A DNA stretch of 64,000 nucleotides from Oscillospiraceae bacterium (GCA_015063805.1 SVTK01000010.1:33518-97517); one strand, 5' to 3'. Positions 1 to 8,808 are shown, numbered from the stretch's first letter. Notes: generated by a model from the sequence alone, not told the origin. Numbers and translations are program-made.

Positions 1-21
1 ATGTGAAAAAGGAGTATAATT

Positions 22-282
22 ATGCAACTCACCATAAGTACTTTGGTAGAAAAATTATTAGATGCTATCGATAAGGATTAGAACCCCAATTTCCGGCTTT
101 CGTTCTATGATTCCGTTCGTCAGTTGGAATTTCAAATCTCACGAGAAAGAAAAAAGATGGTGGACGAGATTGTAAATGAGGTTTTGTCGAGACTCAGTAT
201 ATCAACCGACACGACGGAAGCAGTCCAAAAGATAGAACAATTATCAAATACAATTCAAAATCTTGGAAAGGAGAGAAAATAA
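22..282 (+). CDS. Small protein of a recoded element (86 codons, one in-frame TAG)
   Basis: ATG at 22 follows an AAAGGAG ribosome site. The frame runs to TAA at 280-282 with one internal TAG at 79-81 (codon 20). Sequence on both sides of the TAG is protein-like: a short leucine-rich helix before it, and a charged helical segment (RERKKMVDEIVNEVL) and a Gln/Asn-containing tail after it. Read as Gln the protein is 86 aa. I do not recognise a family. The AAGGAG site for the next gene lies inside its last codons, so the two are translationally close. With the standard code only a 19-residue peptide would be made. Confidence 0.6.
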
Positions 283-283
283 G

Positions 284-886
284 ATGCCGCAGACCTATCC
301 CCATCAGCGGACGATAACTATACATCGTGAACCCGCAAAGCACAACTTCCTCGGAATTCAAAATGATAACTGGTAGGCTGCCGCCCGCGATCTGGGCGCG
401 CACGCCACTATGTTATATCTGTACCTTGCATCCAATGCGAACGGCTTTGAATTAGCCCTCTCGCAAAAGGCAGTCACAGAAGCAATTGGGATGCCGCGCT
501 CAACCTATCATGACCAATTTCACAAGCTGGTCAGCAAAGGTTATCTGGTTTTAGAGCATGGGAACACCTATGCTTTTTATGAAACGCCCCAGCCGCGTCC
601 CGGAGAAGAGGACAAAAATGCCATGTCGGGCGACGGTTTTGAAGCTCCGCAGGAAAACACCCCTATATCCTCTGACGGACAAACATTACCGCCCATGGAT
701 AGAGAAATAAATAATATAAATAATACAATAAATAAGAAAAATATTTAGGAAGCCCCCTTAAAGGGAAAGTATCATGTAGAGACGACAATCAGAGAAGTTG
801 TTATCCCCAATCCGGATGAGGAGAGAAGAAAAGAGAAATCAACCCCAAGTCCATGGCAGAATGAGAAAGGGGAGTTTATATTCTGA
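284..886 (+). CDS. Winged-helix/HTH protein of a recoded element (200 aa, two in-frame TAGs)
   Basis: Start ATG 284 has AAGGAG upstream and the frame ends at TGA 884-886. In-frame TAGs lie at 374-376 (codon 31, directly after the motif NDNW) and 746-748 (codon 155). Residues 25-100 resemble the helix-turn-helix proteins of Clostridial phages and plasmids that have the pattern NDNW-x-AAR-L followed by LYLYLA-NA-GF and a winged helix with a K-GYLV hairpin; some act as replication organisers. The tail is polar and low-complexity. TAG sits where Gln fits well, and the protein carries on in the same style after both TAGs. The gene overlaps the next by one base (TGATG), which suggests translational coupling. 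Function is inferred from the fold only. Confidence 0.65.
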
Positions 887-1317
887 TGTGTCCAAGAGCA
901 AACAGCTATGTGGAAAACTTCTGCAATCACCTCCGACGCAATGGGTATAGTGAAAAGTATGAGCAAGCGGGAATATACAGCATCAGCATTGACCAGACGC
1001 TTGTTTACATTGGCAAAAGCCATAATATGCTCGTTCGTGTGGCATAGCATTATGTCAATATCAAGAAGCAAGAGGAATGCAAATACCGTATCTTGGCAGA
1101 GGCTTGCCGTAAACATCACAGCATCAATTTTGACGTGATGTATTATGCAAAAGAAATTGATGAAGATGCCGTTACAGAAGAAATCGGCCAGAAGGAAGGG
1201 GAATTGATACGGCAATACCGTCCTGCGTTGAATACATAGATACCCCATGAGGACAATTGGCGTGAGTATGATTTCGTCCCCATCGACGTTAGAAAAGTGC
1301 GGAAAACGCTGTTGTAA
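886..1317 (+). CDS. GIY-YIG nuclease-domain protein, TAG-recoded (143 aa, two in-frame TAGs)
   Basis: ATG 886 overlaps the upstream TGA and the frame ends at TAA 1315-1317. Visible GIY-YIG features, in order, are GIYSI, VYIGKS, a basic helix, then EGELIRQYRPALNT with the conserved Glu and Asn, followed by IP-EDNW. In-frame TAGs are at 1045-1047 (codon 54) and 1237-1239 (codon 118). The second falls in LNT-x-IP, a spot where relatives have Gln, which is the best evidence for the meaning of TAG here. The family cuts DNA in homing, repair and mobile-element contexts; which role applies is not visible. Standard gene calling would break this gene into three pieces. Confidence 0.72.
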
Positions 1318-1324
1318 ATAAAGA

Positions 1325-1352
1325 GAAGCGGGAGCAAATTCACTCCCGCTTC
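1325..1352. terminator. Bidirectional terminator between recoded genes and integrase
   Basis: A perfect 10-base inverted repeat (GAAGCGGGAG / CTCCCGCTTC) with an 8-base loop, followed by a T-rich stretch, separates the convergent GIY-YIG and integrase genes. Confidence 0.8.
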
Positions 1353-1367
1353 ATTCGTTTGTTTATG

Positions 1368-2309
1368 TTATTTCCGTCTCGTGTCTATCTTGATTCTTTG
1401 ATTATTGGATTTCATCTGCGCAAGGGGTGAAAAATTATCATAATTTTTCGTCAAATCTGCATCGAAAATTGCGCAGTAATGTTTTGTCATAGCAAGCGTC
1501 GAATGCCCCAAAAGCTTCTGCAAAGTAAATGCATCGCCGCCGCAGTCAATGAGATACTTTCGCGCGAACGTGTGTCGGAAGAGATGTATACTTGTCTTCT
1601 GGACACCGCGCCGCGTATTGTAGCGTGCAATGGACTGCCGTAGACCGTTCTCTGTCATCTGTGAGCCGGTCTCGGTGCAGAATAGATAGTCCGACTCGCC
1701 GCCCTCTCGATAGCGCAGATATTCCCGCAGAATGGCAATCATCGGCGTGCAGAGAGGAATTACCTGCACCTTGCGGTTTTTTGTGTGGCGATAGAAAACC
1801 GTCCCGCTGTCCAAATCCACATCACGGATTAAGATAGCACGAACCGTCGCGGCGCGGCATCCGCAGTTAAGCAAAAAGTTAATAATTACCCAGTCCCGGT
1901 ATTCCGCAAAGGTTGTCTTGCGGATATCGGGCTTTTTTAACAGCTTCTCCAATTCAGTATCGCTGTAAGTTTCCTTCACGGTTTCCTCGCTCTTGTAGAG
2001 CCGCACATTGAGTCGGGTTATTCCTTCCTCATTGCACCAAGAAAAGAATGATTTCAGCACTCGTGTATAGCTGTTGATACTATTGGCCGCAAGTCCGCTG
2101 TCCCGCATACTCACAATCATATCATCCAAGTCTGCCTTTTGGAGCAGGGAAATATCCTGCTTAATATCCAGATGTTTTGCAATGGCTTGAAACTGGCTTT
2201 GATAACTCACCAGCGTCTTTTCGGCAAGCCCTTTTATCTTGCGCGAAAGCATAAATTTTGCGAAGGTTTCCTCGACCGACTCGGTCAAATTCAACTTGAT
2301 TTTTGCCAT
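1368..2309 (-). CDS. Tyrosine recombinase / phage-type integrase
   Basis: The 313-aa protein has an N-terminal SAM-like DNA-binding domain (about residues 10-95) and a C-terminal catalytic domain. Visible catalytic residues are Arg in NCGCRAATV, a Lys in the TKNRK beta hairpin, HLFRH, the GHS box and the nucleophile Tyr in KHYC. It should cut and rejoin att sites, here most likely at the 3' end of the neighbouring tRNA-Ala. ATG at 2309 has AGAGGA upstream. Unlike the three genes to its left it contains no TAG: it uses CAA and CAG for Gln and ends in TAA, so a standard-code host can make it at once. That fits elements in which integration genes stay standard while other genes are recoded. Confidence 0.93.
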   Translation of the reverse strand: MAKIKLNLTESVEETFAKFMLSRKIKGLAEKTLVSYQSQFQAIAKHLDIKQDISLLQKADLDDMIVSMRDSGLAANSINSYTRVLKSFFSWCNEEGITRLNVRLYKSEETVKETYSDTELEKLLKKPDIRKTTFAEYRDWVIINFLLNCGCRAATVRAILIRDVDLDSGTVFYRHTKNRKVQVIPLCTPMIAILREYLRYREGGESDYLFCTETGSQMTENGLRQSIARYNTRRGVQKTSIHLFRHTFARKYLIDCGGDAFTLQKLLGHSTLAMTKHYCAIFDADLTKNYDNFSPLAQMKSNNQRIKIDTRRK

Positions 2310-2380
2310 CTTTCTGTCCTCTTGATTTCATAAATTTATGCCAAAAATCAAGCGCACAGGCAACATTGTCAAGAACACGA

Positions 2381-2414
2381 AAAAAGCCTTGAAATCCAAG
2401 GATTTCAAGGCTTT
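2381..2414 (-). terminator. Terminator of the tRNA-Pro/tRNA-Ala transcript
   Basis: On the minus strand, directly after the tRNA-Ala CCA, a perfect hairpin with stem AAAGCCTTGAAATCC and a two-base loop is followed by a T run. Confidence 0.85.
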
Positions 2415-2490
<76 letters not shown>

Positions 2491-2541
2491 ATATGCGGTG
2501 CGTGCGTGTCTGTCATCCTGACTGCACGGGACGCCCCGCGA

Positions 2542-2618
2542 TGGTCGAGATGACAGGATTTGAACCTGCGGCCTCTTGGTCCCGAACCAAGCGCTCTACC
2601 AAGCTGAGCCACATCTCG
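2542..2618 (-). tRNA. tRNA-Pro(CGG)
   Basis: The cloverleaf is read on the minus strand: acceptor CGAGATG, anticodon stem CTTGG/CCAAG with loop TTCGGGA (anticodon CGG), T-loop GTTCAAAT, encoded CCA. It is upstream of and co-transcribed with tRNA-Ala. Confidence 0.96.
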
Positions 2619-2638
2619 TGGTCGTAAACAGCTTGTTT

Positions 2639-2667
2639 ATTATATCACGTTCCGGGGGATTTGTCAA
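2639..2667 (-). promoter_or_regulatory. Promoter of the tRNA-Pro/tRNA-Ala unit
   Basis: Minus strand TTGACA, 17-base spacer, TATAAT: a perfect consensus housekeeping promoter about 20 bases ahead of tRNA-Pro. Confidence 0.85.
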
Positions 2668-2780
2668 GTTGTTTTTTCGGAAAATACAAATTTTTTTCTT
2701 TGCCGGTGAGAAGAGGAGCGAAAGGAAAGAAAAGGAGAATTTTGGCGAAGGAAAAGAAGGGAGTGCCAGCGGAATAGGGC

Positions 2781-2809
2781 TTGACCTTTGGAGGTAAATA
2801 TGATATACT
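2781..2809 (+). promoter_or_regulatory. Promoter of the 2.9-13.4 kb operon
   Basis: TTGACC, 17-base spacer, TATACT. It lies inside what would be a 5' extension of the first gene, which supports the later start at 2871. Confidence 0.7.
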
Positions 2810-2870
2810 TATCTATATATACCCATTTTTGCCCCCGCGCGTTTTTTTCGGGGAAAAAGAAGGCTGCTAC

Positions 2871-4376
2871 ATGAAAAAGATCACTGCATTTTCCTACTTG
2901 TATCAATACTACGTCCTGCCCGAGGAATATTCCTCCGGTGAGGCTTTTTTGACTGCTGCTGCCCACCGCCCCACCCTGACTTTGGTTCACCTGCGGGAGA
3001 CCGATTGTGTTGCTCCCTACTTCATTGAAGAGAATACCGAGTCGGTGCGTCTCAAACTGGCTCGTCCTCAGCGCATTCATCTCATGGAGGTGTACCTGCT
3101 TTCTGCTGAGGAATACCGTGCGCGTCTTGCTGAGATTACCGCGTCCCGCTGCCCCGGCTGCTACTACCACGATCATCCCGATGCCGAAGGCAGTCACGGG
3201 AGCCGGGCAAAGGAAATGACCCTGGACGGGCTTTGTCTGCTCCGCACCGAGGAGGAGAAGCCCTATTCCCTCATTGACGCGGCAGACGCTTTTTGGTCTG
3301 ACTTGCTGGATGGGGAGGATGCCGTGCGCAAGCCCCTCTTTGACGGCAATCTGACTGAGGCGGCGGATGCTCTATCCGTACTTTACGGGCGGCACTTTGC
3401 CTGTGCCTCCCACACCCTGTTTGCGGTCAACCGCTCGGTTGGACAGCGGTATCTCATGTTCGGTGCCCTCTCTCCCGAGGCGCGGGTAATCAACCGCTAT
3501 GTCATTACCCGTGCGCCCAAAGAGGTGACCGAGTATTGGATGCTCTTTGATCAGCTTCCCCGTGGGCTGAGCCGTTACATACCTGTTCCGGGTTATGATC
3601 TCAATCAAAATCCTCCCACCGTGGATTTCGTTCCGTTGGAGGGGTCCTCCGATCGCTGGCATCTGAAGGTGTATGCACCGCCTGCCGCGGGTGGCGTGCA
3701 GGCACCCCGCGAGGTTTACCGCTGGCTTTGCGCCTACCTGGGGGAAGATCTGCTCTTCACCCGTGCGGCTGAGCTGAACATTGAAGTGACGGCCGACTAC
3801 GCTGAGCACCGCCCCATCGCTGATTTTATCCGTGCCCTCCGTCGGGCCGAGGGATTCTTCTTCCAGCACCGGATTGCAAAAGCGTTCTCCCATCCCATGG
3901 AGCTGATCCTTCCCCCTGCAGACCGGGGCAGCCGCACCACGGCTGAGCGGATCAGTACGGTGGTGCCTGCCTTATCGGTGGAGCTGACCGGGCGAATGTT
4001 CTCGGGCTATCTCGCCCGGGTGATTGATGAATGGCGCATTCCCGTCTGCACGCTGACGCTTGATTTGGCCGAGCCGAGCCGCCGGGAAGCACAGCTGGCG
4101 CTGGTCTGCGGTGAGTTGATCCGCGATCTGCAGCGGGACGGGCTGATTGCTCTCCTGGACATTGCCCAGGCCGAGGATAAGCTGTATCTGAATTTTTTCT
4201 CGGCCGCCGGTGGGGAAACGGTAGAAGCCCTGCGGGATCTTGCGCCTGAGTTTGAGGGTATGAATCCCACCCTGACTCTGCGCACCCACAAAGAGACCGC
4301 CATGATGCGGCTCAACTTTACCCTGGAGCCCATCCGTCGGGTGGGGGTAGAACGGGAGGTCGTTTATGAAAGCTAA
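2871..4376 (+). CDS. Hypothetical protein, first gene of the exported-protein operon
   Basis: The product is 501 aa. ATG 2871 is chosen because AGAAGG precedes it and a promoter overlaps any earlier start. I do not recognise the family. It has no signal peptide or membrane segment, is rich in Arg, Glu and Tyr, and looks like a mixed alpha/beta cytoplasmic protein. A small HDHP-type cluster with two Cys (about residues 95-110) could bind metal, but that is a guess. Its end overlaps the start of the AlgX/DHHW-like gene by 11 bases, so the two are co-translated and probably act together. Confidence 0.75.
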   Translation: MKKITAFSYLYQYYVLPEEYSSGEAFLTAAAHRPTLTLVHLRETDCVAPYFIEENTESVRLKLARPQRIHLMEVYLLSAEEYRARLAEITASRCPGCYYHDHPDAEGSHGSRAKEMTLDGLCLLRTEEEKPYSLIDAADAFWSDLLDGEDAVRKPLFDGNLTEAADALSVLYGRHFACASHTLFAVNRSVGQRYLMFGALSPEARVINRYVITRAPKEVTEYWMLFDQLPRGLSRYIPVPGYDLNQNPPTVDFVPLEGSSDRWHLKVYAPPAAGGVQAPREVYRWLCAYLGEDLLFTRAAELNIEVTADYAEHRPIADFIRALRRAEGFFFQHRIAKAFSHPMELILPPADRGSRTTAERISTVVPALSVELTGRMFSGYLARVIDEWRIPVCTLTLDLAEPSRREAQLALVCGELIRDLQRDGLIALLDIAQAEDKLYLNFFSAAGGETVEALRDLAPEFEGMNPTLTLRTHKETAMMRLNFTLEPIRRVGVEREVVYES

Positions 4377-5433
4377 TCTGTGCCGCATCTATGTGGGGCT
4401 GATTTTGGCGTTTTGCCTTTTTTTCTCGGTGGGTGCCTTCTTTTTCGGCCCCGATGCCGACGCCGAGGGCAGGGAGCTCTCTCCCATGCCGGCCCTGCGC
4501 ACCGAGGAGGGAAAGCTCAACCTGGCCTTCACCACCCAGCTGGAATCGGCCTTTGCCGATCGCTTTGCTCTGCGGAGTGAGCTGGTCACGGCGCAGAGCA
4601 TTCTGCGGGCGGGGCTCTTCGGTACCGGAAACGAGAAGGTGATCGTGGGTCGGGGAGGATACCTCTTTTTCGGCGACACCCTGGATGATTACCTGGGACG
4701 CAATCCCATGACCGATACCGAGATCGAAGCTGCTGCTGATGCGCTGGCGCAGATGAGTCGATTTGCCAAAGAGCAGGGGGCGAAGTTTATCTTCACCGCC
4801 GCCCCAAACAAGAACACCCTCTACGGCGAGTATATGCCCGCCCGCTACCTGCCCCGTACCGGGGAGAGTGACATGGACCGCCTCTTTGCCGCCCTGGATG
4901 TGCGGGAGGTGGACTACCTTGACCTGCGGAGTGTCCTGACCGCTGAGGACCTCTACCACAAGCGGGATACCCACTGGAACGGCGAGGGGGCCCGTATGGC
5001 CTACGGTGGACTGATGAGTGCTCTGAATCTGCCTTATGACGATTATGTGGATGCGCCGTACCAAACGGTGACCGACTTCCCCGGGGATCTGGATGCTCTC
5101 CTCACCCCCACCCTGAGCCGCACCGATGAAAATGTGGTGTACACGCTGCCCGAATTTGCCTATACTTCAAATTATGTCACGCCGATGGATCTGATCATCT
5201 CCACCCGCTGCGATACCGCACCTCAGCGGAGTGCGCTGATTTTCCGTGATTCCTTCGGCAGTGCACTGATCCCTTATTTTTCCTCCGCTTTCTCGACGGT
5301 GACCTATGAGCGTGCCAATCCCTACCGCATTGATCAGCTGACACGCAAACCCGCCGATGTGGTGATCGTGGAGATCGCCGAGCGAAACCTGCGTGATCTG
5401 GTAGGGGCTGCCGAACGTTTGGCAGGAAAGTGA
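4366..5433 (+). CDS. AlgX/DHHW-like SGNH-fold exported protein
   Basis: The product is 355 aa with an N-terminal signal anchor (about residues 8-26). The layout matches the AlgX/AlgJ and DHHW family: a GRGGYLFFG motif after about 85 residues, a catalytic-type KRDTHWN (Asp and His) near residue 205, and a Ser block IFRDSFGSAL near residue 290. These proteins take part in O-acetylation of exported polysaccharides, usually with a membrane-bound MBOAT acyltransferase encoded alongside. No MBOAT gene is in this window, so its partner must be elsewhere or it works differently. The family call is fairly safe; the substrate is unknown. Confidence 0.8.
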   Translation: MKANLCRIYVGLILAFCLFFSVGAFFFGPDADAEGRELSPMPALRTEEGKLNLAFTTQLESAFADRFALRSELVTAQSILRAGLFGTGNEKVIVGRGGYLFFGDTLDDYLGRNPMTDTEIEAAADALAQMSRFAKEQGAKFIFTAAPNKNTLYGEYMPARYLPRTGESDMDRLFAALDVREVDYLDLRSVLTAEDLYHKRDTHWNGEGARMAYGGLMSALNLPYDDYVDAPYQTVTDFPGDLDALLTPTLSRTDENVVYTLPEFAYTSNYVTPMDLIISTRCDTAPQRSALIFRDSFGSALIPYFSSAFSTVTYERANPYRIDQLTRKPADVVIVEIAERNLRDLVGAAERLAGK

Positions 5434-5466
5434 CACGGCGGAATATCCGTGAAAGGAGCTTATGCA

Positions 5467-6534
5467 ATGGGAAAATACCTTCGCTTTGCCGCGCTGGGAC
5501 TGACAGCCCTTCTACTGTCGGGCTGCGGTCGCTTCGACGGTACCTACTACTACAATCACGCAGTCTACGCTGACTTTGACCCCGCTTCCCTGGCGGGGGA
5601 GCAGCCCTCCCCCATTACCCTGAATGTGGGGGCTGCCACAACGCAGGCCCCTGTGACCGAGGCACCTGTTCCCGGTGGGGATCTGCCCGATGCGGCACCC
5701 CGTTTTTTGCCCATGACGGTGCTGGAGGAAACGCCGGTTTACGTTTCCGCCAATGCCGGCTCGCGGCAGATCGGTACTCTCTTTGCCGGCGATGCGGTGG
5801 AGATGAGTGAGGCCGAGAACGGCTATCTGTGTGTACGGGTGGACGGCTCGATTCTCGGCTACTGTGAAAAGGGCTCTGCGGTGTCCGGCGAGTACAAGAT
5901 GTACGGTGAGCTGCCGGTGGAGTACGGACTTGCCCGGAATGAAAAGTACGAATTTGTTCCGGCCAGCTCCCACCTGGTGGACATCACCCGCTACACCGAT
6001 AAGGTGATCGTTGCCATGCAGCTGTCCACGGAGGATACCTCCATCGGTGAGCCCTTCTACAACCGCAATCTCTGCATGATCCAGTATGATACGGTACAGA
6101 AGCTGCTGAAGGCGGTGGAACTCTTCGAAGCAGACGGCTACTACATCAAGATTTACGATGCCTACCGTCCCACCTCGGTACAGCAGCGCTGGTTTGATGT
6201 GATCGGCGTGCACAAGTGGGTGGCCGACCCTTCCATCGGTATGGGAGGCCGGCATGACCGGGGCTGCGCCATTGATATGTCCCTGGTAGACGCCAACGGC
6301 AACGAGCTGGAATTTCCCACCCCCATGCACACGCTCACCGAGGCCGCCTCCCGCTATGCGTACATGACCGATGCGGCAAAGAAGAATGTGGAATACATGA
6401 CCCAAATTATGGTGAAGTGCGGCTTTGATTACATCAATTCCGAGTGGTGGCACTTCCAGGACACCGAGATTGAGTCCTATCTGCCCACCGATCATCCCAT
6501 CGACGAGATCCCGCTGGTGGCGGGAGAAGCGTAA
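5467..6534 (+). CDS. Lipoprotein D-Ala-D-Ala dipeptidase (VanX/DdpX-like, M15D) with SH3 domain
   Basis: The product is 355 aa. ATG 5467 lies 8 bases after GGAG; the upstream GTG at 5449 is part of the ribosome site. The signal peptide ends in a lipobox (LLLSGC). Residues about 85-140 form a bacterial SH3-like domain, and the C-terminal half is M15D: zinc ligands in GGRHDRGCAID (His, Asp) and catalytic Glu/His in NSEWWHF. VanX-type enzymes split D-Ala-D-Ala. As a surface lipoprotein with an SH3 domain it more likely trims wall-derived dipeptides or recycles D-Ala than gives vancomycin resistance; no vanH or ligase gene is nearby. Confidence 0.88.
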   Translation: MGKYLRFAALGLTALLLSGCGRFDGTYYYNHAVYADFDPASLAGEQPSPITLNVGAATTQAPVTEAPVPGGDLPDAAPRFLPMTVLEETPVYVSANAGSRQIGTLFAGDAVEMSEAENGYLCVRVDGSILGYCEKGSAVSGEYKMYGELPVEYGLARNEKYEFVPASSHLVDITRYTDKVIVAMQLSTEDTSIGEPFYNRNLCMIQYDTVQKLLKAVELFEADGYYIKIYDAYRPTSVQQRWFDVIGVHKWVADPSIGMGGRHDRGCAIDMSLVDANGNELEFPTPMHTLTEAASRYAYMTDAAKKNVEYMTQIMVKCGFDYINSEWWHFQDTEIESYLPTDHPIDEIPLVAGEA

Positions 6535-6548
6535 AGGAGGGGATGAAC

Positions 6549-8771
6549 ATGGAACAGACACAGAACAAGAACTTGAAAAACCGGTTTCGCACGGTGGCAA
6601 AGATCGAGAACCGGATGCTTTGTCCCGCCTGCCCGGTGGTGATTGAACGGGCGGTTTTCGTATATGACTATGAGCTTGGCAACAAGCTGATCCAGTTTGT
6701 CCTGCGCAACACCGGTGAGAAGGTAGTGACGGGGGCGGTGGTCCGCTTCCGGTGCTACGACGGGGCGGGGAACTGCCTCTACCCCGGTGATGTGCCGGAT
6801 TTCAGCATTACCTTCACCGATCAGAACTGCCCGCGGGGGGAATATTTCACTGACCGTCGCGCGGTGAAGCTTTTCTCCTATGACATTGTCAATTACCGTG
6901 CCTGGGTGACTCGGGTTACTTACGCCGACGGGAGTGCTGAGGATTTTGCGCCCGAGCAGTACATCGAGCGGGCACCCCGCATCCTGTTCAGCACGCTGCT
7001 GACGCCGAAGGAGGAAAAGGCCCTCAAGAAGGCCTGGGGCAAGCAGGCTCGCTGCGTTCCCGTGGCTATCCGCGATAAGATGTGGATGTGCTGCTGCGGA
7101 ACCTGTACCGAGGAAGAGGTTTGTCCCGAGTGTGGGAAAAACAGAACCCTCCTCTCCCCCTATTTCGGCGAAGAGGCAACCTACGCCTATGCCGTGTCCC
7201 GGGCGCGCCGGGGAGGACTTCTCCGGGGAATCGTGGCCGCGGTCCTGATTCTCTGCCTGCTGGGGGCCCTCGGCGCCGGCGCATGGTACATGATGAAGGT
7301 GGCCTATCCCGCCGCTACGGTGAAGGTGACCGACCTTTATTTGGCGGAGGGGCGTTACAATGAGGCCCTTGCCTTTGTCCGGAAGCGCAAGGATGCCGCC
7401 CAGGAGGCCAGGGTGCTGGCAGCGGGACGGGATGCCGCCCTTGCCGCGTTGGACTATGAGACTGCCCTCCTATACGACAGCCTGACCGACACCCCCGATG
7501 CCGAGGCCATCTACCGCCGTGCCGCCGCCGATGCCCTGACGGCCATCCGGATGCAGACGGTGGATTTCACCGCCGCCGGCTACGGTCTGCTGACCTCGGA
7601 TGAGGCACTGTACGATGAGCTGATTCACGGCCTGATCAATTACTGTGAGGAAAACAGCCTGTACCGCCAGGCGGCAAGCTATACCCGTATGCTCCATAAT
7701 ATGGAGGAGGAAGCCCTGGTGCAGGTGTTCAACGATGCCGTCAACACTTCCCTGGAGCGAGGCAATTATGAGGAAGCCCTTTCCTGGGCGGAGCAGCATC
7801 CCAATGAGGAGTTTTACCTCGGCCTGGTGGATACTTTGTTTGAGCAGTATTTCTCGGCAGGAGATTATGCCCGGGCGCTGGAGTTTGCCATCAACTATGC
7901 TGAGAGTGAAGTCTACTTCTCCCGGATTATGGAGGCGGCAGACGACCGCTTTGTGGCTGAGCATATTACCGATATTTACTTCAAGCTCTCCGAGGAAGAC
8001 CGGAGAATTTTCCATGCCTCTCCGCTGGCTCTGTCCAAGCAGGTGGCTTACATTGACGCAGAGGGAAATGTCAAAGGGCTTGAGGGCGTCAGTTGGAGCG
8101 ATGCGGTCTCCCTTTCCATGAACGAGTTCCACACCCTCTGTCTCTTCTCTGACGGCAGAGTGGAGGCCGCGGGCAATTCAGGCTATGGCCGCACCAGCGT
8201 AAGCAGCTGGAAGAACGTGGTGGACATTGCCGCAGGTGAGCGGCACTCGGTTGGACTTCGTGCCGTGGGTAAGGTATCCGCGGTGGGCGACAACAGCGTG
8301 GGACAGTGTGATGTAACCGGTTGGAGCGGCATTTTGGATGTAGCCGCCGGTCGCTATCACACGGTAGGATTGCGCTTCAACGGTACGGTGGTTGCCACCG
8401 GTTCCAATACCAGCGGTCAGTGTAATGTGTCAGGTTATGCCGACATCATTGCGGTGGAGGCGGGAGACTGGATGACGGTGCTTCTCCATCGGGACGGCAG
8501 CGTGACGGTGCTGGGCAACACCGCTCTTGGAGTGGATGAGGCCAACAGCTGGACCGATATTGTGGCCATCTCTGCAGGCAGTTCCCATGTGCTTGGGCTG
8601 ACCTCTGACGGCCGCGTGCTCATGGCGGGACGTCCCATCTCCGGAGACGCCGGTTCCCCCGAGGGCTGGCCTGCCGTCACCGAGATCGCGGCGGGCAGCG
8701 TGTGTATCGCCGGCCTGACCGCCGACGGGCAGCTTTACCTTGCCGGAGACGGTGCACCGGCTGTGCATTGA
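6549..8771 (+). CDS. Membrane protein with zinc-ribbon, helical repeats and RCC1-type repeats
   Basis: The product is 740 aa. ATG 6549 has the better spacing from GGAGG than ATG 6543. Domains in order: a cytoplasmic part with CPAC near residue 25 and CCCGTC...CPECGK near residues 175-200 (zinc-ribbon-like), one membrane segment (about 226-247), an outside region of degenerate alpha-helical repeats (about 260-490), and at least five RCC1/BLIP-II-like repeats (about 500-740) with the pattern AAG-HS-VGL-G-V-A-G-N. RCC1-like propellers bind proteins; the ligand is unknown. Zinc-ribbon inside and propeller outside suggests a sensor or scaffold, which is inference. Confidence 0.75.
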   Translation: MEQTQNKNLKNRFRTVAKIENRMLCPACPVVIERAVFVYDYELGNKLIQFVLRNTGEKVVTGAVVRFRCYDGAGNCLYPGDVPDFSITFTDQNCPRGEYFTDRRAVKLFSYDIVNYRAWVTRVTYADGSAEDFAPEQYIERAPRILFSTLLTPKEEKALKKAWGKQARCVPVAIRDKMWMCCCGTCTEEEVCPECGKNRTLLSPYFGEEATYAYAVSRARRGGLLRGIVAAVLILCLLGALGAGAWYMMKVAYPAATVKVTDLYLAEGRYNEALAFVRKRKDAAQEARVLAAGRDAALAALDYETALLYDSLTDTPDAEAIYRRAAADALTAIRMQTVDFTAAGYGLLTSDEALYDELIHGLINYCEENSLYRQAASYTRMLHNMEEEALVQVFNDAVNTSLERGNYEEALSWAEQHPNEEFYLGLVDTLFEQYFSAGDYARALEFAINYAESEVYFSRIMEAADDRFVAEHITDIYFKLSEEDRRIFHASPLALSKQVAYIDAEGNVKGLEGVSWSDAVSLSMNEFHTLCLFSDGRVEAAGNSGYGRTSVSSWKNVVDIAAGERHSVGLRAVGKVSAVGDNSVGQCDVTGWSGILDVAAGRYHTVGLRFNGTVVATGSNTSGQCNVSGYADIIAVEAGDWMTVLLHRDGSVTVLGNTALGVDEANSWTDIVAISAGSSHVLGLTSDGRVLMAGRPISGDAGSPEGWPAVTEIAAGSVCIAGLTADGQLYLAGDGAPAVH

Positions 8772-8808
8772 TCAGACCGAGACATTGAAAAAGGATTCTT
8801 TGGAAACT

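Noticed and set aside
410..748. Stand-alone 112-aa protein starting at 410
   Set aside because: This is only the piece between two TAGs of the 284-886 gene. The homology pattern starts before 410, and no ribosome site precedes it.
22..1317. Reading the three genes as decayed pseudogenes
   Set aside because: All five interrupting codons are TAG, no frameshift or TAA/TGA occurs, starts and stops are tightly spaced, and Gln fits the sites. Decay cannot be fully excluded without the rest of the element.
22..1317. Host-wide TAG recoding
   Set aside because: spoIIR ends with TAG, and host genes in the window show no internal TAGs.
772..1343. Minus-strand open frames of 158 and 66 codons over the recoded genes
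   Set aside because: They lie opposite the recoded genes, have no ribosome sites and no recognisable domains, while the plus strand shows a clear GIY-YIG family.
5467..6534. Vancomycin-resistance cluster
   Set aside because: Only a VanX-type dipeptidase is present, as a lipoprotein with an SH3 domain; no vanH, ligase or vanRS.
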